Assembly (NCBI GenBank): GCA_020200315.1
Contig: JAIVIZ010000012.1
Location: forward strand, 1 to 43,237
Direction: 5' to 3'
DNA: 43,237 nucleotides
From: Sphingomonadales bacterium
GTDB lineage: Bacteria > Pseudomonadota > Alphaproteobacteria > Sphingomonadales > Sphingomonadaceae
Positions 27,504 to 37,173 of this stretch are shown piece after piece. Position 1 is the first letter of the stretch. Each line of letters begins with the position of its first letter. The notes under the pieces were generated by a model. The model had not been told where the DNA came from, searched no databases, and saw nothing but the letters and a program-made list of their open reading frames with translations. The position numbers and the translations under genes are program-made.

Positions 27504-28910
27504 TCAAGGAGAGCGGCGGAGCGCCCGGGCTTGCGAGGGTGCGAAGCGATCGCCGAAATAGTCTCCCGCGTACCAGCGCGGCCGCATCGGCGCATCCGCG
27601 AGCGCTCGCGCGATCCGATAATTGAGCATGCCGTACCGCGCCAGCGCTCGCCACTCGATCGGCTGGCCGAGATCGTCTGACGGGCTGTGGTAGGTATGGG
27701 CGAGAAACCGCTTCCATACCGCCTCGCCGCCATTGGCAAAGCCCGTCATCAGCAGGATGGCCGGAACCCCGCGCGACACGAAGCGATAATGATCGGAGCG
27801 CACGAAGATCGATTCCTGCGGCATCGGGTCGGCGGACACGCCGATCCCCATCGATCGGCCTGCTTCCGCGACGCTCTGGGCAACCGTCGAGTGATCGGCA
27901 CCGAAGGCGATGACGTCCGTGAAATTGTACAAGGGCAGCGGCATGTCGAGGTCGACGACGCTGGCGATGGAGCCGATCGGCACCGTCGGATGAGACGCGA
28001 AATAGTCCGCGCCGAGCAGCCCCTTCTCCTCGCCGGTGTTGGCGATGAACAGCACCGATCGGGCGGGCCGTGTGCCGCTGGCGACGAACTCGCGCGCCGC
28101 CTCAAGCATGGTCGCGACCCCCGCGGCATTGTCGAGCGCGCCATTGTAGATCGCGTCCTCGCCTGGCTTCGCATCGCGCTTGACGCCGAGATGATCGAGA
28201 TGCGCCATCAGCACGACGTTCTCCGCCGATCGGGCGGGGTCGGCGCCGGGAAGCCGGCCGATCACTTCGGGACTGGTGAAATCCTCCCACTTGCTGTCCG
28301 CGGTAATGGACAGGCGCGTGGCGAGCGGGAAGCCTCGTGGGCGCGCGACGCCCTTCGCTTGCGCCCGCACCGCGGCAAGGCTGCGGGCGGCGCCGTCGAA
28401 CAGCCGCTCCTGCCACTGAGGAGAGAATGCGAGCCTCGCGCGAAGGCCTTGCGGAACGTTGCCGCTGCGTCCGCTCGAATCGACCCAGTCGACCGCGCTT
28501 CGCCGCGCCATGCCCGCAACGCCGCCGATCCGACCTGGATTGCGCGGGTCGCGTGCGATCTCGACGAAGCCGATCGCACCGTGCCTTGCCGCGCTGTCGT
28601 CCTTGGTCGAGGCGAGGTGCGCGGTGATTTCGCTCGACAGGCCATCGGGCGTGCCGCCGAGTGCGACCACGATCTTTCCCCGCACGTCGAGGCCGCGATA
28701 GTCGTTCAGACCGAGTAGCGGCTCGTGCCCGCGCGAGCCCATGTCGCGGCCCTCCAGCCTGTCGTCGGCGAGAAATTCGACATGCGCGCGCACGGTGTTG
28801 GCGGCGACCGTCTCCTCCGCACTCATTGGCGGTAGCGACGGCGCGACGCCGAGCAGCGCCAGCGCCGTCAGCGGGAGAGCGGCTCGCGCCAGCCTGCGGG
28901 CAAGGATCAA
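27504..28910 (-). CDS. M28 family metallopeptidase, internally deleted
   Basis: Exported zinc aminopeptidase of family M28, 468 residues from TTG 28910, which overlaps the galE stop (TTGA). A signal peptide (LARAALPLTALALLGV) is followed by HVEFLADDRLEGRDMGSRG. All metal ligands are visible: MAHLDHLGV (His), GALDNAAGV (Asp), NTGEEKGLLGADYF (Glu pair), VVDLDMPL (Asp) and HTYHSPSDD (His). At about 28725, SRGHE joins directly to LLGLNDYRGLDVRGK in frame. The roughly 75 residues that normally lie between (the start of the PA-like insert) are missing. Catalysis might survive but folding of the N-terminal part is doubtful. The TTG start is inferred from coupling, not from a ribosome binding site. 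Confidence 0.82.
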   Translation of the reverse strand: MILARRLARAALPLTALALLGVAPSLPPMSAEETVAANTVRAHVEFLADDRLEGRDMGSRGHEPLLGLNDYRGLDVRGKIVVALGGTPDGLSSEITAHLASTKDDSAARHGAIGFVEIARDPRNPGRIGGVAGMARRSAVDWVDSSGRSGNVPQGLRARLAFSPQWQERLFDGAARSLAAVRAQAKGVARPRGFPLATRLSITADSKWEDFTSPEVIGRLPGADPARSAENVVLMAHLDHLGVKRDAKPGEDAIYNGALDNAAGVATMLEAAREFVASGTRPARSVLFIANTGEEKGLLGADYFASHPTVPIGSIASVVDLDMPLPLYNFTDVIAFGADHSTVAQSVAEAGRSMGIGVSADPMPQESIFVRSDHYRFVSRGVPAILLMTGFANGGEAVWKRFLAHTYHSPSDDLGQPIEWRALARYGMLNYRIARALADAPMRPRWYAGDYFGDRFAPSQARALRRSP

Positions 28911-29887
28911 CGAGACTTCCAGTCGATCAGCTTGCGTTCCCACGCCAGGGCGTCGGCGACGATGCCGTGAATATCGGCGTGGCGCGGCGTCCACTCGAGG
29001 GTTTCGACCAGCGTCCGGTTCGAGGCGACAAGTTGGGGCGGATCGCCGGCGCGCCGCTCGCCAAGGCGGCGCGGGATCTTGCGCTGGCACACGTCATCGA
29101 GGGCATCGAGGACTTCGATCACGGAATGACCGGTACCATAACCGCAGTTCAGCAGCAGATTCTCGCGCGGAGCAGCGATCAGCCGCTCGAGCGCGGCGAC
29201 ATGCGCCGCCGCCAGGTCCGACACGTGGATATAATCGCGGATGCAGCTTCCGTCCGGGGTCGGATAGTCGGTTCCGAACACGTCGACATGGTCGCGCTTG
29301 CCGAGCGCCGCCTCGGTCGCGACCTTGATGATGTGGGTCGAGGACTTGCCGATCTGCCCCGAGCGCAGCTGGGGATCGGCGCCGGAAACGTTGAAGTAGC
29401 GCAGCGCGGCATAGTTGAACGGGTGCGCGCGGGCGGCGTCGGCGAGCATCTGCTCGGTCATCCATTTGGACGCGCCGTAGGGGTTGATCGGCAGCTTTGG
29501 GTCCGCTTCGTCGATCGGCAGCCGCTCGGGCGCGCCATAGACGGCCGCGGTCGAGGAAAAGACGAAGTGCGGCACGCCGGCGGCGACCGCCTCGCTCAGC
29601 AACGCGTGGCTGGCGAGCGTGTTGTTGGCATAGTAAGCGAGCGGCTTCTCGACCGACTCCCCGACCTGGATCGATCCGGCGAAATGAAGAATCGCACCGA
29701 TGCCGTGCTCGCGCAGCATATTGGCGACGAGCGGCCGATCCGCGACGTCGCCCCTGATATAGGCAACCGCGTCGGGCACGAGCGCGCGGGTGCCGTTGCT
29801 TTCGTCGTCGATGACCACGACGCGCCATCCCGCATCCAGCAGCGCGAGGACGGTGTGGCTGCCGATGTAGCCGGCACCGCCGGTGGG
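28907..29887 (-). pseudogene. galE: UDP-glucose 4-epimerase lacking its start codon
   Basis: GalE interconverts UDP-glucose and UDP-galactose. The body is normal: TGGAGYIGSHTVLALLDAG for NAD binding, LHFAGSIQVGESV, the catalytic FSSTAAVYG and YGASKWMTEQML (Tyr and Lys of YxxxK), YFNVSGADP and the RDYIHVSDLA block. But the frame is closed by TAG at 29888-29890, two codons before the TGG of the dinucleotide motif, and no start codon lies between. Only about 8-10 N-terminal residues are gone. The first in-frame start (GTG 29818) would remove the nucleotide-binding loop. The sequence upstream reads like another gene's 3' end (RFRLLLR then TAG), suggesting an abrupt junction at about 29887. Confidence 0.8.
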
Positions 29888-30015
29888 CTAACGCAGGAGG
29901 AGCCGGAAACGCCAGCCCCGCTCCGGCATAACGCCGCTTGCCGGTTTACGGGTTCCCTCCCGCGGCGGGGCGCACTATCAGGCGCATCACGTTCGACCCT
30001 TACCGCAGGACCTCC

Positions 30016-31167
30016 ATGACGATCAGCATTTCCAGCGCCTTCGACGCCGGCAACATCCGCGTTCTCAGCACCGACGGCGACACCGCCGAGCTGGAGATCG
30101 TCAACGACCATAATTCCGACTTCTACCAGTGGTTCTCGTTCCGCCTGGCAGGGGCGGGCGGCCGCGAAGTGACGCTGAAGATCACCAACTGCGCCGGATC
30201 GGCCTATCCGCACGGCTGGCCCGATTATCGCGCCTGCATGAGCCTCGATCGCGAGGACTGGACCCGGATCGAAGGCACCAGCTACGCCGACGGCATCCTC
30301 ACCATCCGCTTCACGCCCGAGACCGATCTCGTGTGGTTGGCCTATTTCGCGCCCTATTCGATGGAGCGGCACCACGACCTCATTTCGACTCTGGCCGCGC
30401 TTCCGGACGTCACCTACCGCTCGCTGGGCATGAGCCTCGACGGGCAGGACATCGATTGCCTGACGATCGGCCACGGCAACCTCACCGTCTGGCTCTACGG
30501 CCGCCAGCATCCGGGCGAGACGATGGCCGAATGGTGGATGGAAGGTGCGCTCGAGAAACTGACCGATCCCGACGAGCCGGTCGCGCGCGTGCTCCGGCGC
30601 GAATGCACTTTTCATGTCGTTCCCAACATGAACCCCGATGGATCGCGCCGCGGCCATCTACGCACTAATGCCGCCGGCGTGAACCTCAACCGCGAATGGC
30701 ACGCGCCGTCGGCCGAACGCAGCCCCGAGGTGCTGTGCGTGCGCAACGCGATGGACGAAAGCGGCGTCGACTACGCCATGGACATCCACGGCGACGAGGC
30801 GATTCCGGCCAACTTCCTCGCCGGCTTCGAGGGCATCCCCTCGCTGACCGAGCGTCAGTCCGCGCTGTTCGCCAAATTTTCCGCCACGCTCGAGCGCATC
30901 TCGCCCGATTTCCAGACTCGCCAAGGCTATGAGATTCCCGCCCCCGGGCAGGCCAACATGTCGATGTCGACGACCCAGCTGGCAGAGCGGTTCGGCTGCG
31001 TCTCGATGACTCTGGAAATGCCGTTCAAGGACAATTTCGACCTTCCCGACGAGATGTACGGCTGGAGTCCCGAGCGGTCCAAATATCTCGCGGGCTCCTG
31101 CCTCGACGCGCTCCACGCGATGCTGCCCGACTTCAAGGCAGCTAAGGCGCAGCGCAAACCCGGCTGA
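30016..31167 (+). CDS. M14 family zinc carboxypeptidase (cytosolic carboxypeptidase-like)
   Basis: A 383-residue protein with an N-terminal beta-sandwich domain (about residues 1-130) and an M14 domain, the layout of bacterial relatives of cytosolic carboxypeptidases. The zinc motif is [13 protein letters not shown] (His and Glu). [19 protein letters not shown] and NLNREW carry the substrate-binding Arg/Asn, and MDIHGDE gives the third zinc ligand. No signal peptide is present. The ATG at 30016 has a weak AGGA upstream; in-frame extension to 29938 is not favoured. The stop overlaps gpmA by one base. Substrate unknown. Confidence 0.85.
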   Translation: MTISISSAFDAGNIRVLSTDGDTAELEIVNDHNSDFYQWFSFRLAGAGGREVTLKITNCAGSAYPHGWPDYRACMSLDREDWTRIEGTSYADGILTIRFTPETDLVWLAYFAPYSMERHHDLISTLAALPDVTYRSLGMSLDGQDIDCLTIGHGNLTVWLYGRQHPGETMAEWWMEGALEKLTDPDEPVARVLRRECTFHVVPNMNPDGSRRGHLRTNAAGVNLNREWHAPSAERSPEVLCVRNAMDESGVDYAMDIHGDEAIPANFLAGFEGIPSLTERQSALFAKFSATLERISPDFQTRQGYEIPAPGQANMSMSTTQLAERFGCVSMTLEMPFKDNFDLPDEMYGWSPERSKYLAGSCLDALHAMLPDFKAAKAQRKPG

Positions 31168-31853
31168 TGCCAACCCTCGTCCTGCTCCGTCACGGCCAGT
31201 CGCAGTGGAACCTCGAGAATCGCTTTACCGGCTGGTGGGATGTCGATTTAACCGAACAGGGCGAAGCCGAAGCGCGCGCCGCCGGGCGGCTGTTGAAAGA
31301 TGAGGGATTCGATCTCGACCGCTGCTTCACCTCGCTGCAGCGGCGCGCGATCCGTACCCTCAACCTGGTGCTCGACGAGATGGACCGCTCGTGGCTGCCG
31401 GTGACCAAGGCGTGGCAGTTGAACGAGCGCCACTATGGCGGGCTGACCGGCCTCAACAAGGCGGAGACGATCGCCAAGTCCGGCGAGGAGCAGGTCAAGA
31501 TCTGGCGCCGCTCGTTCGACATCCCGCCGCCGCCGCTTGACGATGTCAGCTCCTTCGATGTCGGGCGCGACCGCCGCTACGCCGGCATCCCCGTGCCAAG
31601 GACGGAGAGCCTCAAGGACACGATTGCGCGCGTCCTCCCCTATTTCGAGGAGCATATCGCCCCGGCGCTGGTGGCCGGCGAACGGGTGATCGTCGCCGCG
31701 CACGGCAATTCGCTCCGCGCGCTCGAGAAATATCTGTCCAGGATCCCGGACGAGGAAATTGTCGGGTTGGAAATTCCGACCGGACAGCCGATCGTCTATG
31801 AGCTCGGCGGCGATTTCTCGGTCCGCGAGCGCTATTATTTGAACGAGCGCTAG
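31167..31853 (+). CDS. gpmA: 2,3-bisphosphoglycerate-dependent phosphoglycerate mutase
   Basis: Interconverts 3- and 2-phosphoglycerate in glycolysis. The 228 residues have the histidine-phosphatase motif [10 protein letters not shown] with phospho-His9, [15 protein letters not shown], the [14 protein letters not shown] block, and AHGNSLRAL carrying the second catalytic His. The insertion expected in GpmA relative to shorter phosphatases ([12 protein letters not shown]) is present. It shares one base with the stop of the M14 gene (TGATG). A strong inverted repeat follows the stop. Confidence 0.95.
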   Translation: MPTLVLLRHGQSQWNLENRFTGWWDVDLTEQGEAEARAAGRLLKDEGFDLDRCFTSLQRRAIRTLNLVLDEMDRSWLPVTKAWQLNERHYGGLTGLNKAETIAKSGEEQVKIWRRSFDIPPPPLDDVSSFDVGRDRRYAGIPVPRTESLKDTIARVLPYFEEHIAPALVAGERVIVAAHGNSLRALEKYLSRIPDEEIVGLEIPTGQPIVYELGGDFSVRERYYLNER

Positions 31854-31862
31854 GCGGAAGAA

Positions 31863-31933
31863 GCTGCTTACGGGACGTCCGACGCAGCAGCAGCCGCTTA
31901 GGGGCGTCCCCCGGACGTCCCTAAGCGGCTGCT
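31863..31933. repeat. REP-like inverted repeat / bidirectional terminator
   Basis: Left arm 31889-31909 and right arm 31913-31933 form a 21-bp stem with one mismatch and a 3-base loop. A third, diverged copy of the unit (GCTGCTTACGGGACGTCC) lies in direct orientation at 31863-31880. The unit consensus is close to GCYGCTTAsGGrrCGTCC. It sits between the convergent gpmA and diguanylate cyclase genes and includes the stop codon of the latter, so it probably terminates transcription from both sides. The repeated unit suggests a REP/BIME-type element. Confidence 0.75.
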
Positions 31934-32487
31934 TTCCCCTGATACATGGCGCGGTCGGCGCGGTTGAGCACCGCATCGGCCGTGTCGCCGACTTCGATCA
32001 TGGTCATGCCGATCGCGATCGACAGCGGTATGGACGTGCCGTCGACGAGGAATTCCTCACCCGCTACCAGCTCGACCAATCGCGCCGCGGTCTCGGCAGC
32101 GCAACTCTCGTCGGCATGATCGAGCAGGATTCCGAATTCGTCTCCCCCGAGGCGCCCGACGCAGTCGCTCTGCCGGACGCCGCCGACCAACAGTGCCGAG
32201 ACGTGGATCAGCGCGCTATCGCCGGCGCAGTGGCCGAAGCTGTCGTTGACCATCTTGAGCCCGTCGAGATCGACGAACAGCACCGCGGCCGGATCGCCGT
32301 AGCGCTCCAGCCTGGCGATGACGAGTTCGAGCTGGCGAAGGAAACCACGGCGGTTGGGCAATGGAACAAGCGAATCGCGGTGGGCGAGGCCGTCGAGCTC
32401 GACGCAGCGGGCTTCGAGCTTGGCGACGAGACCGCGCAGATAGGCGATCTCGGCGTTCACGTCGCGCTCTGACCCCTCGTTCTGCAC
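31921..32487 (-). CDS. GGDEF-domain diguanylate cyclase
   Basis: Makes cyclic di-GMP from two GTP. The 188-residue protein is a short N-terminal coiled coil (about residues 10-30) plus a GGDEF domain. The active motif GGDEF is intact, and a perfect inhibitory I-site (RQSD, five residues ahead) is present. DSLVPLPNRRGF and VDLDGLKMVNDSFGH are the usual N-terminal motifs. No sensor or membrane segment is seen. The start is uncertain: GTG 32487 or GTG 32460, neither with a strong ribosome binding site. The gene's stop lies inside the inverted repeat. The tandem PilZ proteins near 16 kb could respond to its product. Confidence 0.88.
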   Translation of the reverse strand: MQNEGSERDVNAEIAYLRGLVAKLEARCVELDGLAHRDSLVPLPNRRGFLRQLELVIARLERYGDPAAVLFVDLDGLKMVNDSFGHCAGDSALIHVSALLVGGVRQSDCVGRLGGDEFGILLDHADESCAAETAARLVELVAGEEFLVDGTSIPLSIAIGMTMIEVGDTADAVLNRADRAMYQGKAAA

Positions 32488-32639
32488 CCTGTTCTCACTC
32501 CCGTGTCGCGCCCCAGCGAGGCGATAACCATATCGCAGAATAAAACGTCCGCAAACGCAGCTTTCATCCCTGTCCCACATTGCACCACTGCCGCCATCTT
32601 CCTAAGCAGCATCGCTTCCGCGGGAACGGGGCACGGAAT
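32488..32639. promoter_or_regulatory. Divergent promoter region for the cyclase and purEK
   Basis: A 152-base gap. AT-rich stretches (ATAACCATATCGCAGAATAA near 32522-32541) are likely promoter parts. The 13-mer TGCCGCCATCTTC at 32589-32601 is identical to one before mlaE. No riboswitch fold was recognised. Confidence 0.35.
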
Positions 32640-33125
32640 ATGGCGGCAAAGATCGACGTCGGCATTATCATGGGTAGCCGTTCCGACTGGGAGACGATGC
32701 GCCACACCGCCGAAATGCTGGGCGAACTCGGCATCGCTTATGAGAGCCGAGTCGTATCGGCCCATCGCACCCCGAAGCGACTCTATGATTACGCCGGCGG
32801 TGCCGCCGCTCGCGGCCTCAAGATCATTATTGCCGGTGCCGGCGGCGCCGCGCACCTCCCGGGCATGGCGGCATCGATGACCGAGCTGCCGGTGCTCGGG
32901 GTACCGGTTGAGTCGAGCGCGCTGGGCGGCGTCGACAGCCTGTTGTCGATCGTCCAGATGCCCTCTGGCGTGCCCGTCGCGACGCTGGCGATCGGCAAGG
33001 CGGGCGCGATCAACGCCGCGCTGCTCGCCGCGGCGATCCTCGCGCTCGGCGATCCGGCGCTGGCTCAGCGGCTCGCGGCGTGGCGCGCGGCGCAGACCGA
33101 CAGCGTGGATGACTCGCCCGAATGA
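32640..33125 (+). CDS. purE: 5-(carboxyamino)imidazole ribonucleotide mutase
   Basis: Class I PurE moves the carboxylate of N5-CAIR to give CAIR in purine synthesis. The 161 residues include [12 protein letters not shown] for substrate phosphate binding, [14 protein letters not shown] with the catalytic His, [14 protein letters not shown] and [22 protein letters not shown], truncated here as the standard PurE block. The start ATG 32640 has only weak upstream complementarity. The stop overlaps purK by four bases (ATGA), the usual purEK coupling. Confidence 0.95.
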   Translation: MAAKIDVGIIMGSRSDWETMRHTAEMLGELGIAYESRVVSAHRTPKRLYDYAGGAAARGLKIIIAGAGGAAHLPGMAASMTELPVLGVPVESSALGGVDSLLSIVQMPSGVPVATLAIGKAGAINAALLAAAILALGDPALAQRLAAWRAAQTDSVDDSPE

Positions 33126-34120
33126 CGCTGCCGCCCGGTTCGACGATCGGCATCATCGGCGGCGGCCAACTCGGGCGGATGCTGGCGCTCGCCGCGGCGC
33201 CGCTCGGCTACCGGGTTCATGTCCTCGCCCCTGACGAGACGCCATGCGCCGCCGCCGTGGCCGCCCACTTCACCCGCGCCCGGTTCGACGATGCCGGAGC
33301 GCTCGCCCGATTCGCTTCCGAAGTCGATGTCGTCACCTATGAATTCGAAAACCTGCCCGTGGCGCCGCTCGATGCCTTGGGCGACAAGCTGCGGCCAGGG
33401 ACACGTTCGCTCGCCATCGCGCAGGACCGCGCGGCCGAAAAACGCTTCATCGAAGGTAGCGGAGCGCGCGTCGCGCCGTGGCGCCACGTTAATTCGCTCG
33501 CCGACCTGCGCGATGCCGTGGATGCGCTGGGCCTGCCGATGGTCCTGAAGAGCCAGCGGTTCGGTTACGACGGCAAGGGTCAGGCGTGGGTCCACGCGCC
33601 TTCGGATGCCGAAGCGGCGTGGGACAGCATCGGCCGCCAACCGGCGGTGACCGAAGCGGCGGTCGATTTCATCGGTGAGTTTTCGGTCGAACACGGCATC
33701 CTCCGGCGGTCGGAGGTGCCGGCCACCCTCTCAGGCGTCGATGAAGCCGTCGCGATCGCCAGCCGCCTCGCTGAGTTGCTCGGCCATGTCGGTGTGCTGG
33801 CTGTCGAGTTTTTCGCGACGCCTGACGGTCCGTTGGTCAACGAGATCGCTCCGCGCGTGCACAATAGCGGGCATTGGACGATCGAGGGCGCCGAGACCTC
33901 GCAGTTCGAACAGCATATTCGCGCCATTTGCGGGCTGCCCCTTGGCGCGACGACGCTGACCGGCAATTCGGTGACGATGGACAATCTCATCGGCGAGGAC
34001 ATCGCCGCTTGGCACCGCCTCATCGGCGAGCCCGGCGCACACCTCCATTTTTACGACAAGGGAGAGGCGCGGCCGGGCCGCAAGATGGGTCATGTCACCC
34101 GGGTGAGGCCCCGAGCATAA
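33122..34120 (+). CDS. purK: 5-(carboxyamino)imidazole ribonucleotide synthase, short internal deletion
   Basis: ATP-grasp enzyme that carboxylates AIR to N5-CAIR. Of the usual about 350 residues, 332 are present. [39 protein letters not shown] and VLAVEFFAT are normal, as is [17 protein letters not shown]. At about 33690 DFIGEFSV is followed directly by [12 protein letters not shown]. Homologues have about 20 more residues here (a beta hairpin after EFSV). The loss is in frame. Whether the enzyme would fold is uncertain. It is coupled to purE and ends in a hairpin. Confidence 0.88.
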   Translation: MTLPPGSTIGIIGGGQLGRMLALAAAPLGYRVHVLAPDETPCAAAVAAHFTRARFDDAGALARFASEVDVVTYEFENLPVAPLDALGDKLRPGTRSLAIAQDRAAEKRFIEGSGARVAPWRHVNSLADLRDAVDALGLPMVLKSQRFGYDGKGQAWVHAPSDAEAAWDSIGRQPAVTEAAVDFIGEFSVEHGILRRSEVPATLSGVDEAVAIASRLAELLGHVGVLAVEFFATPDGPLVNEIAPRVHNSGHWTIEGAETSQFEQHIRAICGLPLGATTLTGNSVTMDNLIGEDIAAWHRLIGEPGAHLHFYDKGEARPGRKMGHVTRVRPRA

Positions 34121-34150
34121 CCTCAGTGTTGCGCAGCAAGGCTGAGGTTA
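34118..34150 (+). terminator. Hairpin at the purK stop
   Basis: TAACCTCAG (34118-34126) pairs with CTGAGGTTA (34142-34150), a 9-bp stem that includes the purK stop codon. An inner TTGC/GCAA stem (34129-34132 with 34136-34139) extends it. There is no T-run after it, so termination may be weak or Rho-assisted; mRNA 3'-end protection is also possible. Confidence 0.5.
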
Positions 34151-34198
34151 TGTCGAAGAGAGGCCGAACGCCGGCCAGCCTCGCAGCGCGAGGACTGA

Positions 34199-34223
34199 CG
34201 TCACGGGATTTACTCCCGTGACG
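34199..34223. repeat. Dispersed palindrome, copy 1
   Basis: A 9-bp perfect stem, CGTCACGGG and CCCGTGACG, with the 7-base loop ATTTACT. The same loop and nearly the same stem recur at 39182-39206 after lepA. It lies between convergent purK and the M16 gene and may act as a bidirectional terminator or be a REP-type element. Confidence 0.7.
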
Positions 34224-34234
34224 GTCGCCCAGTC

Positions 34235-37030
34235 CTACTTCGCCTCCACCACCTCGATCGGCAGGCCGGTCTTTTCGAGCTGCGGCCGGATCTTTGCGGC
34301 GTCGCCGACGACGACCCAGGTGAAGCCCTGCGGAGCGACCGCACCGCGGATCGCCTGATCGAGACTAGCCGCCGTTTGCGCACGGTAGCGAGCCGGCAGC
34401 GTGGCGTAGTAGTTGTCTGGCCGGCCGAGCAGATCGTTACGCATCATCGCCCCGAGGAGTGCGGAAGACGTCTCGAACTGTCCCGGCAGCTCGTTGACGC
34501 TGTTGGCGACGGTCCGTTGAAGTTCCTCGTCGTTGATACCCTTGCTGCCTAGGAAGTCGCCGATGTCGCTGTTGATGGTCGTCAGTGCATCGCCCGTTCG
34601 GTCCATTTGGACAGGCGCGGAGACGGTGTAGGCGACGGCATTGGCGTTGATGTTCGCGGATCCGTTCACACCGTACGACCAGCCCTTGCTCTCGCGGATG
34701 TCCATGTTGAGCCGCGAGAGAAAGTTGCCGCCGAGCACCTCGTTGGCTGTCGTCAGGGGAACCGTGTCGCTGCGGGGGCTGACGGGCAGCAGCTGGCCGC
34801 CAACGATGCTCGCCTGCGGCGCGCCGGGCCGATCAACCAGGAGAATGCGCGAGGCGGGTGGCCGCGGCTGGGGCGCGGCGAAGTTCTTCACACCCTTGGA
34901 CGCCGCAGGTGCGACCCATTGGCCGAGGCGCGCCTCCAGCATCGGCTTCAGCTCGGCCAGGGGCCGATCAGAGACGATGAAGATCTTGGCCGTGTCGGGG
35001 CGCAGCCAGCTTTGTTGGAACCCGACCAGGTCGGCTCGACTCAGCTTGGCGATCGCCGCCGGGTCGCCGCCGGCCGGGCCGCCGTAAGGATGGCTTGAGC
35101 CGTAGATCGCCGCAGGCAAGACCCGCTGCGCAACGCGTGTCGGATCCCGCTGCGTCTGGGCGATGCCGGTCAGCGCCTTGACCCGGATGCGATCCACCTC
35201 TGCGGACGCGAACGCCGGGCGTTGGACGATGTCCGCAAGCAAGTCGAGTGACGGCGCCAGGTTCGGCGTCAGTGCCGACAGGCTCACCGTGGAGCGGTCA
35301 AGCGAATTGCCGGCGCTGATTTCCGCGCCAAGCCGCTCTTCCGCTTCGGCAACCTGCTGCGAGTTGAGCGACGTCGTGCCTTCCTCGAGCAGCCCGACCG
35401 TCATCGCCGCAAGACCGCGCGAATTAACCGGGTCGGCGGCGTTGCCAGCATCAAACGACAGCGCCAGCTGTGTGAGGGGAACTGTGGTGCGCTGCGCATA
35501 GATTACGGCGATGCCGTTCGCGAGCGTCGTGTGCGTGATCGTCGGCCACTGCAGGCCGGCAAGCTGCCCCACCGCCGGCGGCGTGCGGGTCGGCTTCGGG
35601 ATGCTGGCATCGACCTTCGGTGCAGTAGGCTTTGCGACTGCAACGCTCTTCGCCTCGGCATAGGCCTCGCGCTTGCCGGGCGAGAGGGTGATGGTCAGGG
35701 CGGGCCGTGTAAGCCAGCGCTGCATCGCCGCGCGTACGCTGGCCGGAGTCACGGCCGCGTAGGCGGCGAGCGTCTTCTTGTAGAAATCGCTGTTGGCGGC
35801 ATAGGTCTGCCCTTCGGCAAGCGACACGGCCTTGCCGCCGAAGCCACCGACCTGCTCCAGGCCGCGGATGCGCTGCGCAACCTCGCTGGTGACGGCGCGC
35901 TGCACCTCGTCCTTCGTCGGCCCCTGGGCGATGAGTTCGGCGAGGATTGCATCCATCCGCTGGCTCAGCGCTGCGGAACTGGCACCCGGCTTGGCAAAAG
36001 CCTGAAGCGAAACGATGCCGACCCGCTGCAACGCATTGTAGCTGGCGCTGGCGTTGACGGCGACCTTCTCCTCGCGAACTAGGACCTTGTCGAAACGCGA
36101 GCTCGATAGTCCGCCGAGGATGGAAACGCCGACGTCGAGCGACGCCATCTGCGGATCGAGCAGCCCGGGCACCGCCCAGCTGCGGGACACGATCTCCGTT
36201 GCAACATTGTCCTTCATGGCAATCGCCTTTGCGCTCGCAAGCGTCGGCACGACCGCCTGTGCCGGTCGGTTAACGGGCCCCCGCGCGATATCGCCGAAAT
36301 AACGCTCGACCAGCGGCCGGGCTTTCGCCAGCGTCGTATCGCCGGCGATCACCAGCACCGCATTGTTCGGGCCATAGCGATTGCGGAACCATTGCTTGAC
36401 GTCGGCGAGGCTCGCCGCGTCGAGATCCTCCATCGATCCGATCACCGTGTGGTGATAGGGATGGCCTTCAGGAAACAGCGTGCCGAACAGCGCATATTGC
36501 GTGAGGCCGCCCGGGCGGCTGTCATTCTGACGCTTCTCGTTCTGGACAACCCCGCGCTGGTTATCGAGTACGCCCTGGGTCACCGCACCGAGCAGATGGC
36601 CCATGCGGTCGCTTTCCATGAACAGCGCCCGTTCGAGCGCGCCGGCCGGCACCGTCTCGAAATAGTTGGTGCGGTCGTAGGAGGTCGTGCCGTTGTAATC
36701 GGTGGCGCCGACCTGCTGCAAATAGGTGAAATAGTCGCCCGGCAGATCCTCCGAGCCGTTGAACATCAAATGCTCGTAGAGGTGGGCGAAGCCGGTCTTG
36801 GTCGCCGGCTCATCCTTCGATCCGACATTGTACCAGGTGCTGACGGCGACCACCGGCGCCTTGTGGTCCTCATGAACGATGACCGTCAGCCCGTTTGGCA
36901 AACGAAAGGTCGAATGGGGGATCGCGACTTGGCGGACGAGCGTCGAGACCGGCGCCGACGGCGCGGTCGCAGCGAGCGCCGGCACGGACAGCGCGGTGGC
37001 GGCGAGAAGGGCAATGAAATGGCTTCGCAT
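34235..37030 (-). CDS. M16 family zinc protease, two-domain, exported
   Basis: A 931-residue periplasmic M16 (pitrilysin) peptidase. ATG 37030 opens a signal peptide (FIALLAATALSVPALAA). The N-terminal half carries the inverted zinc motif HLYEH at residues 83-87, and the following VVQNEKRQND block supplies the distal glutamate. The second half (from about residue 480) is an inactive M16-like domain, as usual, without HxxEH. The fusion of active and inactive halves in one chain is the common sphingomonad form. No deletion is evident. A longer upstream reading to 37192 would overlap lepA and lacks a signal. Confidence 0.9.
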   Translation of the reverse strand: MRSHFIALLAATALSVPALAATAPSAPVSTLVRQVAIPHSTFRLPNGLTVIVHEDHKAPVVAVSTWYNVGSKDEPATKTGFAHLYEHLMFNGSEDLPGDYFTYLQQVGATDYNGTTSYDRTNYFETVPAGALERALFMESDRMGHLLGAVTQGVLDNQRGVVQNEKRQNDSRPGGLTQYALFGTLFPEGHPYHHTVIGSMEDLDAASLADVKQWFRNRYGPNNAVLVIAGDTTLAKARPLVERYFGDIARGPVNRPAQAVVPTLASAKAIAMKDNVATEIVSRSWAVPGLLDPQMASLDVGVSILGGLSSSRFDKVLVREEKVAVNASASYNALQRVGIVSLQAFAKPGASSAALSQRMDAILAELIAQGPTKDEVQRAVTSEVAQRIRGLEQVGGFGGKAVSLAEGQTYAANSDFYKKTLAAYAAVTPASVRAAMQRWLTRPALTITLSPGKREAYAEAKSVAVAKPTAPKVDASIPKPTRTPPAVGQLAGLQWPTITHTTLANGIAVIYAQRTTVPLTQLALSFDAGNAADPVNSRGLAAMTVGLLEEGTTSLNSQQVAEAEERLGAEISAGNSLDRSTVSLSALTPNLAPSLDLLADIVQRPAFASAEVDRIRVKALTGIAQTQRDPTRVAQRVLPAAIYGSSHPYGGPAGGDPAAIAKLSRADLVGFQQSWLRPDTAKIFIVSDRPLAELKPMLEARLGQWVAPAASKGVKNFAAPQPRPPASRILLVDRPGAPQASIVGGQLLPVSPRSDTVPLTTANEVLGGNFLSRLNMDIRESKGWSYGVNGSANINANAVAYTVSAPVQMDRTGDALTTINSDIGDFLGSKGINDEELQRTVANSVNELPGQFETSSALLGAMMRNDLLGRPDNYYATLPARYRAQTAASLDQAIRGAVAPQGFTWVVVGDAAKIRPQLEKTGLPIEVVEAK

Positions 37031-37173
37031 GGTCGTGAATCCCCCGGATGGCCGAAACGCAAGCCTAAGCGCCTGCCGCAACAAGGCAATCGCTCTTCTC
37101 CACCAGCAGTAGCGCAGGCTCGACGAACGGCGGGACTGACAGGAGCCCAGCGGGCGGCTAGAGGCGGCGCGAC

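Noticed and set aside
32640-33125. Possible purine riboswitch before purE
   Set aside because: No conserved aptamer core or matching stem set was found in the 150-base leader.
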